A stretch of 64,000 nt of DNA from Halomonas sp. GT (GCF_002082565.1 NZ_CP020562.1:3534001-3598000); one strand, 5' to 3'; positions 46,020 through 55,023 are shown, counted from the stretch's first letter. Program-made: numbers and translations. The notes: a model not told the origin generated them from the letters alone.

Positions 46020-47519
46020 TCAAACGCTTAGCGACATCCATACCGTCTTCACTTCACAGTATTTCTCCTGCGCGTGAAGCGATTTATCGCGCCCATTGCC
46101 GGACTGCTTAACACCGCCGAAGGGAACGGTCTGATCGATACCGGCCCAGTTATTTACGTATACCTGTCCGGATTGCAGCCGCCGAGAGACCCGCATGATG
46201 CGGTCAATATCTTGACTCCAAACGCCGGCAGCTAGGCCGTAATCACTGTCATTAGCCAGTGCAATGGCTTGCTCTTCGCTGTCGAACCCAAACACACTCA
46301 GTACAGGGCCAAATATTTCTTCGCGGCCAATGCACATGTCGGGAGTCACATCATCGAAGACCGTCGGTGGCAGGAAATACCCATTAGAATCGCTAGGTTC
46401 GCCGCCCAGTTTCAGGGTGGCACCTTCGCTTTCGCCTTGGCGAATATACGCCAGTACGCGTTGATACTGCGCTTCATCCACCATAGCACCCATGAAACTA
46501 CCCGGATCGAGCGGGTCTCCAGGCTGCATATGCTCAGCAGCTTTTACTACGCGGGCCACAAAATCCTTGCGAATACTGTTTTCCACCAACAGGCGCGAAC
46601 CGGCAATACAGACTTCGCCTTGGTTGTGGAAAATAGCTTCCGCCGCGCTTTTAGCGACGGCATCAAGGTGTTGGCAGTCGGCGAAAACGATGTTGGGGCT
46701 TTTGCCGCCGCACTCCAGAAACACGCGTTTCAGGTTGGATTGTCCCGCGTACTGCATCAGCTGTTTGCCCACACCGGTGGAACCGGTAAACGCTAGGCCA
46801 TCAACCTGCATGGAAAGCGCCAACGCCTTGCCCACCGTATGGCCGTAACCTGGCAGCACCTGAAAGACGCCATCGGGAATACCCGCTTCCTTAGCAAGGT
46901 GGGCCAAGCGCAGCGCTGACAAAGGTGATTTTTCCGACGGTTTGAGAATGACGCTGTTACCCGCCGCCAGTGCCGGAGCAATCTTCCACGACGTCATCAT
47001 TAGTGGGAAATTCCACGGCACAATGGCAGCGATAACGCCCATTGGCTCACGCAGTACCAGCCCTAGCGCACGATCGCCAGTAGGTGCTACTTCGCCGTAA
47101 AGCTTGTCGATACATTCCGCCTGATAGCGTAGGCAAGCCACTGTGCCTGCCAAGTCACCTAGCGAACTGGAAATCGGCTTGCCCATGTCCAACGTGTCTA
47201 ACAGCGCCAGTTCATCGCGATGTGTCTCTACCAGCTCGGCTAGACGCAGTAGCACCCGCTTGCGCTTACTTGGGTGGCAACGTGACCAGACACCACTGTC
47301 AAAGGATGCACGGGCTGCTTGCGTCGCAAGCTCAGCATCTTGAGCATCGCAGCTGGCCACTTCAGCAATAACATTGCCGGTGGCGGGGTTAATGCTGGTC
47401 AGCTTGCTGCCATCGGCGGCAGCGACAAACTCACCATTAATGAAAGCGCGCGTTTCAAAGCTCAGTGATGCGGCTTTTGATTGCCAGTCGGCGAGGGTTT
47501 TCGGTGTATCTGCCGCCAT
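46020..47519 (-). CDS. puuC: Gamma-glutamyl-gamma-aminobutyraldehyde dehydrogenase
   Basis: It oxidises gamma-glutamyl-gamma-aminobutyraldehyde to gamma-glutamyl-GABA. The 499-residue ALDH has the PuuC-like opening ADWQSKAASLSFETRAFING, GVIAAIVPWNFPLMMTSWK, ILKPSEKSPLSALR, AFTGSTGVGKQLMQYAG, FLECGGKSPNIVFADC and the catalytic Cys in HNQGEVCIAGSRL. The start ATG (47519-47517) overlaps the last base of the upstream aminotransferase stop (TAATG), so they are coupled. Broad aldehyde use (e.g. 3-aminopropanal, 4-aminobutanal from the aminotransferase) is likely. Confidence 0.92.
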   Translation of the reverse strand: MAADTPKTLADWQSKAASLSFETRAFINGEFVAAADGSKLTSINPATGNVIAEVASCDAQDAELATQAARASFDSGVWSRCHPSKRKRVLLRLAELVETHRDELALLDTLDMGKPISSSLGDLAGTVACLRYQAECIDKLYGEVAPTGDRALGLVLREPMGVIAAIVPWNFPLMMTSWKIAPALAAGNSVILKPSEKSPLSALRLAHLAKEAGIPDGVFQVLPGYGHTVGKALALSMQVDGLAFTGSTGVGKQLMQYAGQSNLKRVFLECGGKSPNIVFADCQHLDAVAKSAAEAIFHNQGEVCIAGSRLLVENSIRKDFVARVVKAAEHMQPGDPLDPGSFMGAMVDEAQYQRVLAYIRQGESEGATLKLGGEPSDSNGYFLPPTVFDDVTPDMCIGREEIFGPVLSVFGFDSEEQAIALANDSDYGLAAGVWSQDIDRIMRVSRRLQSGQVYVNNWAGIDQTVPFGGVKQSGNGRDKSLHAQEKYCEVKTVWMSLSV

Positions 47520-48895
47520 TATGCACTCTCCATAGGGTGTGTTATCGCCAACTTTTCAGCGGTTTTATCCAACGCCAAACGCGCCTTGTTGACTAATTCA
47601 TCAATTTCATCGCGGGTGATAATTAGCGGCGGAGACATCACCATGGTGTCGCCAACCGAGCGCATCACCAAGCCACTCTCAAAGCACAAATCACGACATA
47701 AATTGCCAGCGGAAAGAGACTTATCGAAGCGTTCACCGGTGTTCTTGTCGGCGACTATTTCTAGTGCACCAATCAAGCCTAATGAACGGGCTTCGCCCAC
47801 CAGCGGATGCTCAGCCAGTTCCTGCCAACGCTTAGCCAGATAGGGCCCCAGTTCATCGCGGACTTTCTCGATCACCTGTTCACTTTCCAGCAATTCGAGG
47901 TTTTTAAGCGCAACAGCCGCACAGACCGGGTGACCGGAATAAGTAAAGCCGTGGAAGAACTCACCGCCGTCTTCGATCAGCGTATCGGCCACGCGATCTC
48001 CCACCAGCACCGCGCCAATGGGCAGATAGCCCGACGATAGCCCCTTGGCAATCGGCATCAGGTCAGGTTTTAATCCATAGTGAGTACTGCCAAACCACTC
48101 GCCTAAACGCCCAAAGCCACAAATGACTTCATCGGCAATCAACAGAATGTCGTACTTGGCCAACACCTCTTTCACCGCAGGCCAATAGCTGTCCGGTGGA
48201 ATAATCGCACCACCTGCGCCCTGCACCGGCTCAGCGATAAAAGCCGCCACTTTATCTTCACCCAACGCCAGAATTTGCTCCTCCAACGCTTGGGCACACT
48301 GCTTGCCAAAGGCTTCCTGGCTCATGTCGCGCCCTTCACCAAACCAGTAAGGCTGGCAAATATGGGTAATCCCCGGCACACATGGGCCACCTTGATCATG
48401 CATTGGCGCCATACCGCCAAGACTCATGCCCGCGACAGTAGAGCCGTGATAACCATTTTCACGCGAGATAACCCATTGCTTTTCCGGCTTGCCTTTAATC
48501 GCCCAATAGCGTCGCACCATACGCAGCACGGTATCGTTGGCTTCAGACCCGGAACCCGTAAAGAACACATGATTGATATGCTCGGGTGCCAGCTCACTCA
48601 GCTTGGCGGCCAGCTTCACTGCCGGTGGGTGGGTGGTTTTAAAGAAGTTGTTGTAATACGGCAGTTGCTGCATCTGCTCGGTGCCGGCATCAACCAACTC
48701 CTGACGCCCGTAACCGAGATTGACGCACCAAAGACCCGCCATACCATCAAGAATACGATTGCCTTGGCTGTCGTAAATGTATACCCCATCGGCGTGGGTG
48801 ATGATGCGGCTACCCTCTTCGCCAAGTGATTTAAAGTCAGTGAATGGATGAAGGTGATGTTGGCGATCCAACGCCTGGTAGTCCTGGGTCTGCAT
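47519..48895 (-). CDS. spuC: Class III aminotransferase, probable putrescine (polyamine):pyruvate transaminase
   Basis: A 458-residue PLP enzyme like Pseudomonas SpuC, which transaminates putrescine to 4-aminobutanal with pyruvate. It has LHPFTDFKSLGEEGSRII, DGMAGLWCVNLGYGRQELV, FFTGSGSEANDTVLRMVRRY, ENGYHGSTVAGMSLGGM, the PLP Asp in LIADEVICGFGRLGEW and the PLP Lys in MPIAKGLSSGYLPIGAV. AGGAA lies upstream of ATG 48895. It is between puuD and puuC, so this cluster holds both the glutamylated and the direct route. Other omega-amines are possible. Confidence 0.87.
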   Translation of the reverse strand: MQTQDYQALDRQHHLHPFTDFKSLGEEGSRIITHADGVYIYDSQGNRILDGMAGLWCVNLGYGRQELVDAGTEQMQQLPYYNNFFKTTHPPAVKLAAKLSELAPEHINHVFFTGSGSEANDTVLRMVRRYWAIKGKPEKQWVISRENGYHGSTVAGMSLGGMAPMHDQGGPCVPGITHICQPYWFGEGRDMSQEAFGKQCAQALEEQILALGEDKVAAFIAEPVQGAGGAIIPPDSYWPAVKEVLAKYDILLIADEVICGFGRLGEWFGSTHYGLKPDLMPIAKGLSSGYLPIGAVLVGDRVADTLIEDGGEFFHGFTYSGHPVCAAVALKNLELLESEQVIEKVRDELGPYLAKRWQELAEHPLVGEARSLGLIGALEIVADKNTGERFDKSLSAGNLCRDLCFESGLVMRSVGDTMVMSPPLIITRDEIDELVNKARLALDKTAEKLAITHPMESA

Positions 48896-48930
48896 AGGTC
48901 AGTTCCTGTTCAAGTCGTTGCAACAAGCGT

Positions 48931-49737
48931 TCAGCTAGCAGCAAGCTGGGCGGCGCGTTGGGTACGATGCTGACGGCAGGCCGCCGCAAACCCCTGAAAC
49001 AGTGCGTCATAGAAAGGATGTTCTTTAGGACGCCACTCCGGATGCCACTGCACAGCTAGGGCAAACGCAGCAGCGTCGCGCACGGAAATCGCTTCAACTA
49101 AGCCATCAGGCGCCCAGGCTTCTGCATCCAGCGCTGGTGCTAACTGATCAATCCCCTGCTGGTGAAGTGAATTCACCTCGGTATGCTCGCTGCTATAGAG
49201 CGCCGCCAGGGCACCATCCGGGCGAATCTTTACCGTATGAGAGGGTGCATAATGGCCCGCCATGTCGTCAGCGGGCGGCTCACGATGATCGAGCATGTCT
49301 GGTAGCGTTTGAACTGCCTGATGAAGCGTGCCTCCTAAGGCGACATTCATTTCCTGAAAGCCGCGACAAATGCCAAACAGAGGCAACGCCTGACGTAACG
49401 CCTCGTGCACCCAGCAAAGTGCCGCTTCGTCGCGCCGTGCGTCAGCACGAGTATTCTCTGGGGCGCGTTCAGCACCATATCGGTCAGGAGCGACGTTGGT
49501 ATAACTGCCCGTTAGAAGCAAGCCATCCAGGCTGCCCAACAGAGCAATGGCCTGTTCCGCACGCTGCTCGGGCGTCAACGTATCGGCGGCTAACACAGGA
49601 AGAATCACCGGCGTGATGCCGTAGTGGTAAAGCGCCTGCAGGAATTTATCGGTCACTATCTGCGCAGGATGGCCTTCCACTTCTCGACAGCAGGCGATAA
49701 CACCCACCAGTGGGCGTGGGGAATGCGTTGCTTGCAT
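48931..49737 (-). CDS. puuD: Gamma-glutamyl-gamma-aminobutyrate hydrolase
   Basis: It releases GABA from gamma-glutamyl-GABA. The 268-residue class I glutamine-amidotransferase-like protein (peptidase C26) has the nucleophile in LFGICRGFQEMNVALGG and the His-Glu pair in AVQWHPEWRP. LLLTGSYTNVAPDRYG is typical of PuuD. ATG 49737 is used; the TTG two codons upstream is possible. It is the first gene of the minus series puuD-spuC-puuC and divergent from puuA. Confidence 0.92.
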   Translation of the reverse strand: MQATHSPRPLVGVIACCREVEGHPAQIVTDKFLQALYHYGITPVILPVLAADTLTPEQRAEQAIALLGSLDGLLLTGSYTNVAPDRYGAERAPENTRADARRDEAALCWVHEALRQALPLFGICRGFQEMNVALGGTLHQAVQTLPDMLDHREPPADDMAGHYAPSHTVKIRPDGALAALYSSEHTEVNSLHQQGIDQLAPALDAEAWAPDGLVEAISVRDAAAFALAVQWHPEWRPKEHPFYDALFQGFAAACRQHRTQRAAQLAAS

Positions 49738-50003
49738 AGTCAAACCACTTTGTCAGTTGTTATGTTTTATTCAACAGTCACTTCAACATAGCGTGGCTTG
49801 TTTTATTTTCCAATAGCAAAATAGAATTTTTATGAAAAAACACTATAACTAGCTGATAGAAAAGATATTAAAAAACAAAATTGTTATCAGCTAAAAATAA
49901 TACAACCATTTTTGTTATTAAATATTTGACACGAACGGCTACCGAAGCAAGGATACTGTTAGCAGAAACACAACTAAAACGGCATAAAAATAAGGTACAA
50001 CGT
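49738..50003. promoter_or_regulatory. AT-rich puuD/puuA divergent promoter region
   Basis: A 266-bp AT-rich gap. It has an 8-bp inverted repeat AGCTGATA (49851-49858) and TATCAGCT (49885-49892), and a near-palindrome AACAAAATTGTT (about 49873-49884) between its arms. Several A and T runs surround it. This is the likely place for PuuR binding and for both promoters; no match to the E. coli PuuR box was established. An upstream in-frame extension of puuA through this region is rejected. Confidence 0.5.
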
Positions 50004-51392
50004 ATGTCCTCTGCCAATAACACAGACGCTCAAAACGTAGCCTCGGACTTTCTTGACAGTCACCCAGAGATCACCAGCATTGACCTGTTAATCAGTGATC
50101 TTAACGGCGTCATTCGTGGTAAACGCATTCCTAGCGATAACCTTGGCAAAGTGTTTGAAAAAGGCATCTATTTGCCTGCTTCGGTATTTGCGTTGGACAT
50201 CAATGGCAACACCGTTGAAGAGACCGGACTTGGACTTTCCAGCGGCGACGGCGACCGGGTATGTCGCGCCATTCCCGGCACGCTCAATCCGGTCACCTGG
50301 ATGAATAACAGCCAGTATGGCCAGCTATTGATGACCATGGAGGAGATGGATGGCTCGCCATTTTTTGCCGACCCTCGCCAGATTCTGCGGCGCATTCTTG
50401 AGCAGTTCTCCGACCGTGGCTTAACCCCCGTTGTCGCCCTTGAACTAGAGTTTTATCTGGTTGATCGTTTACGCGACGAAGAAAACTTGATTCAGCCACC
50501 GCAATCGCCTTGCAGCGGTGAGCGCGCCACTCAAAGCCAGCTGTATTCGGTGCTGGAACTAGACGAGTACGCTGAGTTTATCAATGACTTGCAGAGTGCC
50601 GCCCAGGCGCAAGGCTTGCCGCTGGATACGGTATTAAAAGAGTGTGCGCCCGGCCAGTTTGAAGCCAACCTTATTCATACAGATGATGCGTTAAGCGCCT
50701 GCGACCATTCGGTACTACTCAAGCGACTGATCAAGGGCGTTGCATTAAAACACGGCTTTGAAGCTACCTTTATGGCCAAGCCTTACGGCTTAGAAGCAGG
50801 TAGTGGCACTCATGTTCACGTCAGCCTGGTAGATAGCAACGGACATAATATCTTTGCCGAAAACGGCGACGAGCCGCTGGAGAGCTCCGCACTGCAACAC
50901 GCGGTAGGTGGGCTGTTGGAACTGATGCCAGACTCCATGGCACTGCTGGCCCCCAACCTCAATTCGTTCCGCCGCTTTCAGGAAGGGCTCTATGTGCCCA
51001 TGGCACCTACCTGGGGATACGACAACCGCTCTGTGGCCATACGCGTCCCCGCTGGACCAAAAGAAGCGCGGCGCATAGAACACCGAGTGGCGGGTGCCGA
51101 TGTTAATCCCTACCTGTTACTGGCCACCGTGCTGGCCTCTATCCACCATGGCCTAACTCAGCAGATTGCACCTGCGGAGCCAATCATCGGCAACGCCTAT
51201 GACCAAATAGCACCTCAGTTGACTAACAGCTGGACCCAAGCGTTGCATCTGTTGAGCAACAACCGTGTACTTGGCGAACAACTTGGCGAAGACTTTATTG
51301 AAGTGTTCATTGCCAACCGTCAGGCAGAGCGCGCCGAAACTATGCGCGAAGTTAGCGCCATGGAGTATGACTGGTACCTGCGGCACGTATAA
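50004..51392 (+). CDS. puuA: Gamma-glutamylputrescine synthetase (glutamine synthetase family)
   Basis: It ligates glutamate to putrescine with ATP, the entry step of the Puu route. The 462-residue GS-fold protein has DLLISDLNGVIRGKRIP, LELEFYLVD (metal Glu), GQFEANLIHTDD, ATFMAKPYGLEAGSGTHVHV (Glu/His of the ATP site), NSFRRFQEGLYVPMAPTWGYDNRS in outline and RIEHRVAGADVNPYLLLA. The PuuA/GlnA3-type FRR..PG motif region differs from true GlnA, and there is no adenylylation loop Tyr. ATG 50004 has AAGG 8 bp upstream. It ends in a strong hairpin. Confidence 0.92.
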   Translation: MSSANNTDAQNVASDFLDSHPEITSIDLLISDLNGVIRGKRIPSDNLGKVFEKGIYLPASVFALDINGNTVEETGLGLSSGDGDRVCRAIPGTLNPVTWMNNSQYGQLLMTMEEMDGSPFFADPRQILRRILEQFSDRGLTPVVALELEFYLVDRLRDEENLIQPPQSPCSGERATQSQLYSVLELDEYAEFINDLQSAAQAQGLPLDTVLKECAPGQFEANLIHTDDALSACDHSVLLKRLIKGVALKHGFEATFMAKPYGLEAGSGTHVHVSLVDSNGHNIFAENGDEPLESSALQHAVGGLLELMPDSMALLAPNLNSFRRFQEGLYVPMAPTWGYDNRSVAIRVPAGPKEARRIEHRVAGADVNPYLLLATVLASIHHGLTQQIAPAEPIIGNAYDQIAPQLTNSWTQALHLLSNNRVLGEQLGEDFIEVFIANRQAERAETMREVSAMEYDWYLRHV

Positions 51393-51414
51393 GCTGATAA
51401 ACCACTAATAGAAC

Positions 51415-51444
51415 AGAGAGAGGCGCTGCTCAGCGTCTCTCTCT
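51415..51444 (+). terminator. Terminator after puuA
   Basis: A 14-bp stem with one G-T wobble, AGAGAGAGGCGCTG (51415-51428) and CAGCGTCTCTCTCT (51431-51444), followed by TATTA. It begins 22 bp after the puuA stop. Confidence 0.75.
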
Positions 51445-51525
51445 TATTACTTCTGCCTATCTTATGCTGCTCCCCCATCCTTCTATTAGCTTTTTATTCC
51501 GTGTTATCTGTGAGCATCCGTGGCA

Positions 51526-51561
51526 AATAAAAACGGGCTAACGAACGTATTCGCCAGCCCG
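51526..51561 (-). terminator. Terminator of puuB (minus strand)
   Basis: On minus: CGGGCTGGCGAA, loop TACG, TTCGTTAGCCCG (51561-51534), 12 pairs with two G-T wobbles, followed by TTTTTATTT. It is 30 bp past the puuB stop. A classic intrinsic terminator. Confidence 0.85.
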
Positions 51562-51590
51562 CTTCCAAGCAACCATCAAACTAATCAGCG

Positions 51591-52883
51591 CTAAACAGCC
51601 AGCCGGTCACGCATGGCGTAGAACCACGCCCCCATTGCGGAAAGCGGAACACGTAACAGCCGTCCGCCGGGCATTGGCAGATGGGAAATCTGAGCAAAAG
51701 CTTCAAAACGTGTTTCTTCACCACTGATCGTTTCTGCCACTAACTTGCCAGCCAAATGAGAACACGTCACCCCGTGGCCAGAGTACCCCTGAGCGTAGTA
51801 AACGTTGCTATTAATGCGGCCGAACTGGGGCAGGCGGTTGAGTGTCAGCAAAAAGTTTCCGCTCCAGGCGTAATCGACGCGGACATCGCCAAGTTCTGGA
51901 AAGGTAGACAGCATTTTCGGCCGAATAGCTGCCTCAATACTGGCGGACTCCTGCCCGCCATAGTTCACCCCGCCGCCATACAGCAAACGGTTATCAGCGG
52001 TCAGGCGATAGTAATCCAATAGATAATTACAATCCTCTACCGCTTTATCGTTAGGTAGTAATCGTGCAGCTAACTCTGCAGGCAACGGCTCAGTAGTAAT
52101 AATCTGGGTGCCGCACGGCATCGCTTTGCTTTCCAGCTTGGGTAGCAACCCTTGCAAATAGGCATTGCCAGCCATGACAACCCGCTGAGCGGTCACGCGC
52201 CCCTTGGGCGTATGCAGCGTCACCGGCTCACCATGCTCTACACGAGTCACGGGGGAGTGCTCAAAAATCTTGCCACCCAACGACTCCAACGCCGCCGCCT
52301 GCCCCAGCACCAAATTGAGAGGGTGAAGATGCCCACCAGAGTGATCCACCAATGCCCCCACATAACGGTCGCTGCCTATTTCTCGTTTGACCTCTTCACC
52401 TTCCAACAGCTCAAGTTTCTGATGGCCATAGCGCTCCCATAAGGCTTTTTGCTCCTTTAAGCCTTCCCACTGCTTCTTGTTACAAGCGGCAAACAAGTTG
52501 CCTTCTTTTAGGTCGCAGTCGATCTGATACTTTTCAATGCGCTGACGGATAATCTGGTTACCCTCAAATGCCATCGCACCCAGCGCCCGAGCGGTTTCAG
52601 CGCCGTTTTGTTTCTCGATAACATCCATATCACGGCTATAGCTATTAACGATCTGGCCACCGTTGCGCCCGGACGCCCCAAAGCCAATCGCCACGCTTTC
52701 CAGCACCACCACACGGTGGCCACGCTCCGCCAAATGTAGTGCTGCAGAGATGCCCGTAAACCCAGCCCCCACGACACAGACGTCACATTCAACATCCCCC
52801 TCCAGCATGGGCCTTTGAGATGTGGAGTTTGACGATGCCGCGTAGTAAGACGCGACATGACCAGAAGACGCTTGAGGTTGCAT
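51591..52883 (-). CDS. puuB: Gamma-glutamylputrescine oxidase (FAD)
   Basis: It oxidises gamma-glutamylputrescine to the aldehyde, H2O2 and ammonia. The 430-residue DAO-family flavoprotein has the dinucleotide motif VCVVGAGFTGISAALHLAERG (in outline, GAGFTG), SVAIGFGASGRNGGQIVNSY (RNGGQ is PuuB-like), and the C-terminal YYAQGYSGHGVTCSHLAGK. The ribosome site AAGGAAGG lies 6-9 bp before ATG 52883. It is transcribed convergently to puuA and divergently from the M24 hydrolase. Other amine substrates are possible. Confidence 0.9.
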   Translation of the reverse strand: MQPQASSGHVASYYAASSNSTSQRPMLEGDVECDVCVVGAGFTGISAALHLAERGHRVVVLESVAIGFGASGRNGGQIVNSYSRDMDVIEKQNGAETARALGAMAFEGNQIIRQRIEKYQIDCDLKEGNLFAACNKKQWEGLKEQKALWERYGHQKLELLEGEEVKREIGSDRYVGALVDHSGGHLHPLNLVLGQAAALESLGGKIFEHSPVTRVEHGEPVTLHTPKGRVTAQRVVMAGNAYLQGLLPKLESKAMPCGTQIITTEPLPAELAARLLPNDKAVEDCNYLLDYYRLTADNRLLYGGGVNYGGQESASIEAAIRPKMLSTFPELGDVRVDYAWSGNFLLTLNRLPQFGRINSNVYYAQGYSGHGVTCSHLAGKLVAETISGEETRFEAFAQISHLPMPGGRLLRVPLSAMGAWFYAMRDRLAV

Positions 52884-53241
52884 TTGCCACCTTCCTTTTG
52901 TTGATTATTTTAACCAACTCGATCATATAGACCGACGTACGAATGCGCAAGCAACAGCATTCAATGGGCTTACAGAGGAGAACAACACCTTTTTCCATAA
53001 GATAAATGTTATTAAAAAAGCAACACTCGGACATAAAACACACGTTCATCACGCTGAAAATAATCACCGCACGTTTTTATGCACCGCTCCCATTGAGGGT
53101 GAGGCCACGTGCTTCCTGTTTGTGTCGTATTACCGGGTACGATTGAGGCACAACTCGCTGCTATTGCTAGCGTTGATAACCGCAGCAGCGTAACGCTAGA
53201 GCAGCTGCCTATACTCACCATAGCCCCCACCGGAGACCGCT
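52884..53241. promoter_or_regulatory. Divergent gap between puuB and the M24 hydrolase
   Basis: A 358-bp gap without a credible gene; short frames on both strands here lack ribosome sites and familiar motifs. It contains an inverted repeat CTAGCGTT (53167-53174) and AACGCTAG (53192-53199), widened by GCTGCT (about 53157) and AGCAGC (about 53201), making a long imperfect stem just 40 bp before the hydrolase start. This could be an operator or a leader hairpin. A TGATTATTTT/AAAATAATCA pair lies 145 bp apart near 52902 and 53057. Confidence 0.45.
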
Positions 53242-54432
53242 ATGGATTATCAACACTACCGCACCGCCCTTGCCGAGACGCTTGCCCAAAGTGAGCTGCC
53301 CTTTGCGCCTGCCGAATACCAAACGCGCCTAGAAAAAGTGCGCCATGCAATGACACAACGCGGGCTAGATGCATTACTGCTCACCGACCCTGCCGACATT
53401 AACTACTTAACCGGCTATCACACCTTCGAGGTATCGGTACACGCCTGCTTAGTGTGCACACCTACACAGTTGGTACTGCAGGTGGCATCCATTGAAACAG
53501 GGGCGGCAGTGGTCACCGTCCGTGTCGACGAAATCATTGGTTACCGATGGGAAAACCTGGATGAGATCATCACGCCGCTCGCGGACTTACTAACTTCTTG
53601 CAAGCAAATTGGCATTGATGGCTGGAGCAGCGGTTTACGAGTGGGCGTGATGGACGCGCTGGCCCGCTCAGTAGGTAAGGAGCGCTTCTGTGAAGCAGGC
53701 GACCTGCTCGATACGATTCGCATTGTTAAAAGTAGCGCCGAAATTGAAATGCTCAGCGAAAGTGCACGAATCACTGCGGCAGGTTTAGAGGCTGCGATGG
53801 CCGCTATTCGCCCAGGCATGACTGATAACGATATTGCGGCCATCGGCGCTAAAGCACTGCTAGAGAACGGTAGCGAGTTCATGAGTTTGCAACCTATCGT
53901 GACCAGCGGGCACCGTATCGGCGTGATTCACGTTAACCATAAGCGTCGCGTAATTCAGCCCAATGAACCGATATTTTTAGAATTCGGTGCCGCTTACCAA
54001 CGCTATACCGCCCCGATGATGCGCACAGCGGTGACAGGAAAGCCTAATACCGAGTTAACCGCTACCCGCAACTTGTGTCGCTCGCTGTTCGAGACACTGT
54101 GCAGTCATATGAAACCAGGCAACACCTTTGATAATGCCGCGAAGGCAGCGGATGCATTGCTGGCACCTACCCGTGATCAACTGTTCTTCTCGGGGGTGTT
54201 TGGCTACGCGGTGGGTGCGCAGTTCCCTCCTAGTTGGGTTGAAGGCACCGGCTATATTGCCCAAGGCCTACATCGTCCCTTCGAAGAGAACATGGTCTTC
54301 CACTTACCGCTCTGCCTTCGCGTTCCTGGCCAGTGGGGCGTAGGGATCAGTGATACCGTGGTGGTCACTCAACACGGTGCTGAGCCACTGACCAACAACG
54401 ATTGGCAGCTCTATCAGGCAATCGATAAATAG
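53242..54432 (+). CDS. M24/creatinase-fold hydrolase, DoeA (ectoine hydrolase)-like
   Basis: A 396-residue protein with an N-terminal creatinase domain (LDALLLTDPADINYLTGYHTFEV in outline; about 25-160) and an M24 'pita-bread' C-terminal domain (about 170-390). The dinuclear-metal ligands of real M24 peptidases are mostly missing: the Asp-Asp segment reads FLEFGAAYQRYTAPMMRT and the last ligand reads GISDTVVVT. This is the state of creatinase and of ectoine hydrolases. Likely an amidinase/cyclic-amide hydrolase; ectoine or a related compound is possible, but no doeB/doeX is nearby, and puuB is the divergent neighbour. Not annotated as a peptidase. Confidence 0.75.
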   Translation: MDYQHYRTALAETLAQSELPFAPAEYQTRLEKVRHAMTQRGLDALLLTDPADINYLTGYHTFEVSVHACLVCTPTQLVLQVASIETGAAVVTVRVDEIIGYRWENLDEIITPLADLLTSCKQIGIDGWSSGLRVGVMDALARSVGKERFCEAGDLLDTIRIVKSSAEIEMLSESARITAAGLEAAMAAIRPGMTDNDIAAIGAKALLENGSEFMSLQPIVTSGHRIGVIHVNHKRRVIQPNEPIFLEFGAAYQRYTAPMMRTAVTGKPNTELTATRNLCRSLFETLCSHMKPGNTFDNAAKAADALLAPTRDQLFFSGVFGYAVGAQFPPSWVEGTGYIAQGLHRPFEENMVFHLPLCLRVPGQWGVGISDTVVVTQHGAEPLTNNDWQLYQAIDK

Positions 54433-54541
54433 TGAATAGATAACCGCGCGAATAACCTAAGATTGACAGTATGGTTAACCAGCGCTATCTTCACCAAAGA
54501 TGCAAATGAGAAACACTATCTTTTAAGTTATCTCATTTATC

Positions 54542-54605
54542 TGAGGTGACGATCAGTTGAGGTAACGATAAGTACTGTGATGTGAGCAAGTACTGTGATG
54601 CGAGT
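54542..54605. repeat. Two nested short tandem repeats (16-bp and 18-bp units)
   Basis: Two 16-bp units TGAGGTGACGATCAGT and TGAGGTAACGATAAGT (54542, 54558), then two 18-bp units starting AAGTACTGTGATG (54570-54587, 54588-54605), with a partial third AAGTACGATGG. The array runs to about 30 bp before the next gene and creates a false longer start at 54582. Confidence 0.85.
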
Positions 54606-54638
54606 AAGTACGATGGAAAAGTCCTATGGAAAAGCACC

Positions 54639-55010
54639 ATGACTAGTGAGCAGCGCCAGCTTCGTCAAACGTTGATTTTTTTACGCACCTCTTTCGAAGC
54701 AGTGCAACACTCGATTGCCGGTCGGCTAGACGACCCGCTGCCCTGCTGGCTAGACACCAGCATGCTCACCCTACTGTCACGGGAACTAACCCGCTGCAGC
54801 CAGCAAGCGAAGCCGCTCTTCGCCCCTCCCGTCACCGAGCAAATATTCATTGCCTCACAGCAGTGTGACTTACTCCTTAAGCAGTGCCCCGGCGTGCTGA
54901 ACAGCGCCGTTTGCCACCGCCAGTTAAGCGCCATCATGCTGGCGCTGACCAACGCTATTGAACACATCAACACACCAGCCAAGCGCCGCTGGCCTTGGCA
55001 GAAAGCCTAA
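54639..55010 (+). CDS. Hypothetical protein, Cys-containing helical
   Basis: A 123-residue protein I do not recognise. ATG 54639 is chosen because the upstream in-frame stretch is made of tandem repeats. Helical, with scattered Cys (CW, CSQQ, CDLLLKQC, CHRQ), no signal peptide, no membrane segment, and a Trp/Lys tail RRWPWQKA. The Leu/Gln pattern (TLIFLRTSFEAVQHSIAG) suggests a small helical bundle. It lies alone between the M24 hydrolase and the ene-reductase. Coding potential is supported by length and codon use only. Confidence 0.5.
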   Translation: MTSEQRQLRQTLIFLRTSFEAVQHSIAGRLDDPLPCWLDTSMLTLLSRELTRCSQQAKPLFAPPVTEQIFIASQQCDLLLKQCPGVLNSAVCHRQLSAIMLALTNAIEHINTPAKRRWPWQKA

Positions 55011-55023
55011 GCAACCATTTACC

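Noticed and set aside
48275..48829. 184-codon open frame opposite the spuC-like gene
   Set aside because: Antisense to a gene with all catalytic motifs; no ribosome site.
49137..49616. 159-codon open frame opposite puuD
   Set aside because: Shadow frame; low-complexity, no recognisable domain.
53242..54432. Xaa-Pro aminopeptidase call
   Set aside because: The fold fits, but the metal ligands needed for peptidase activity are missing.
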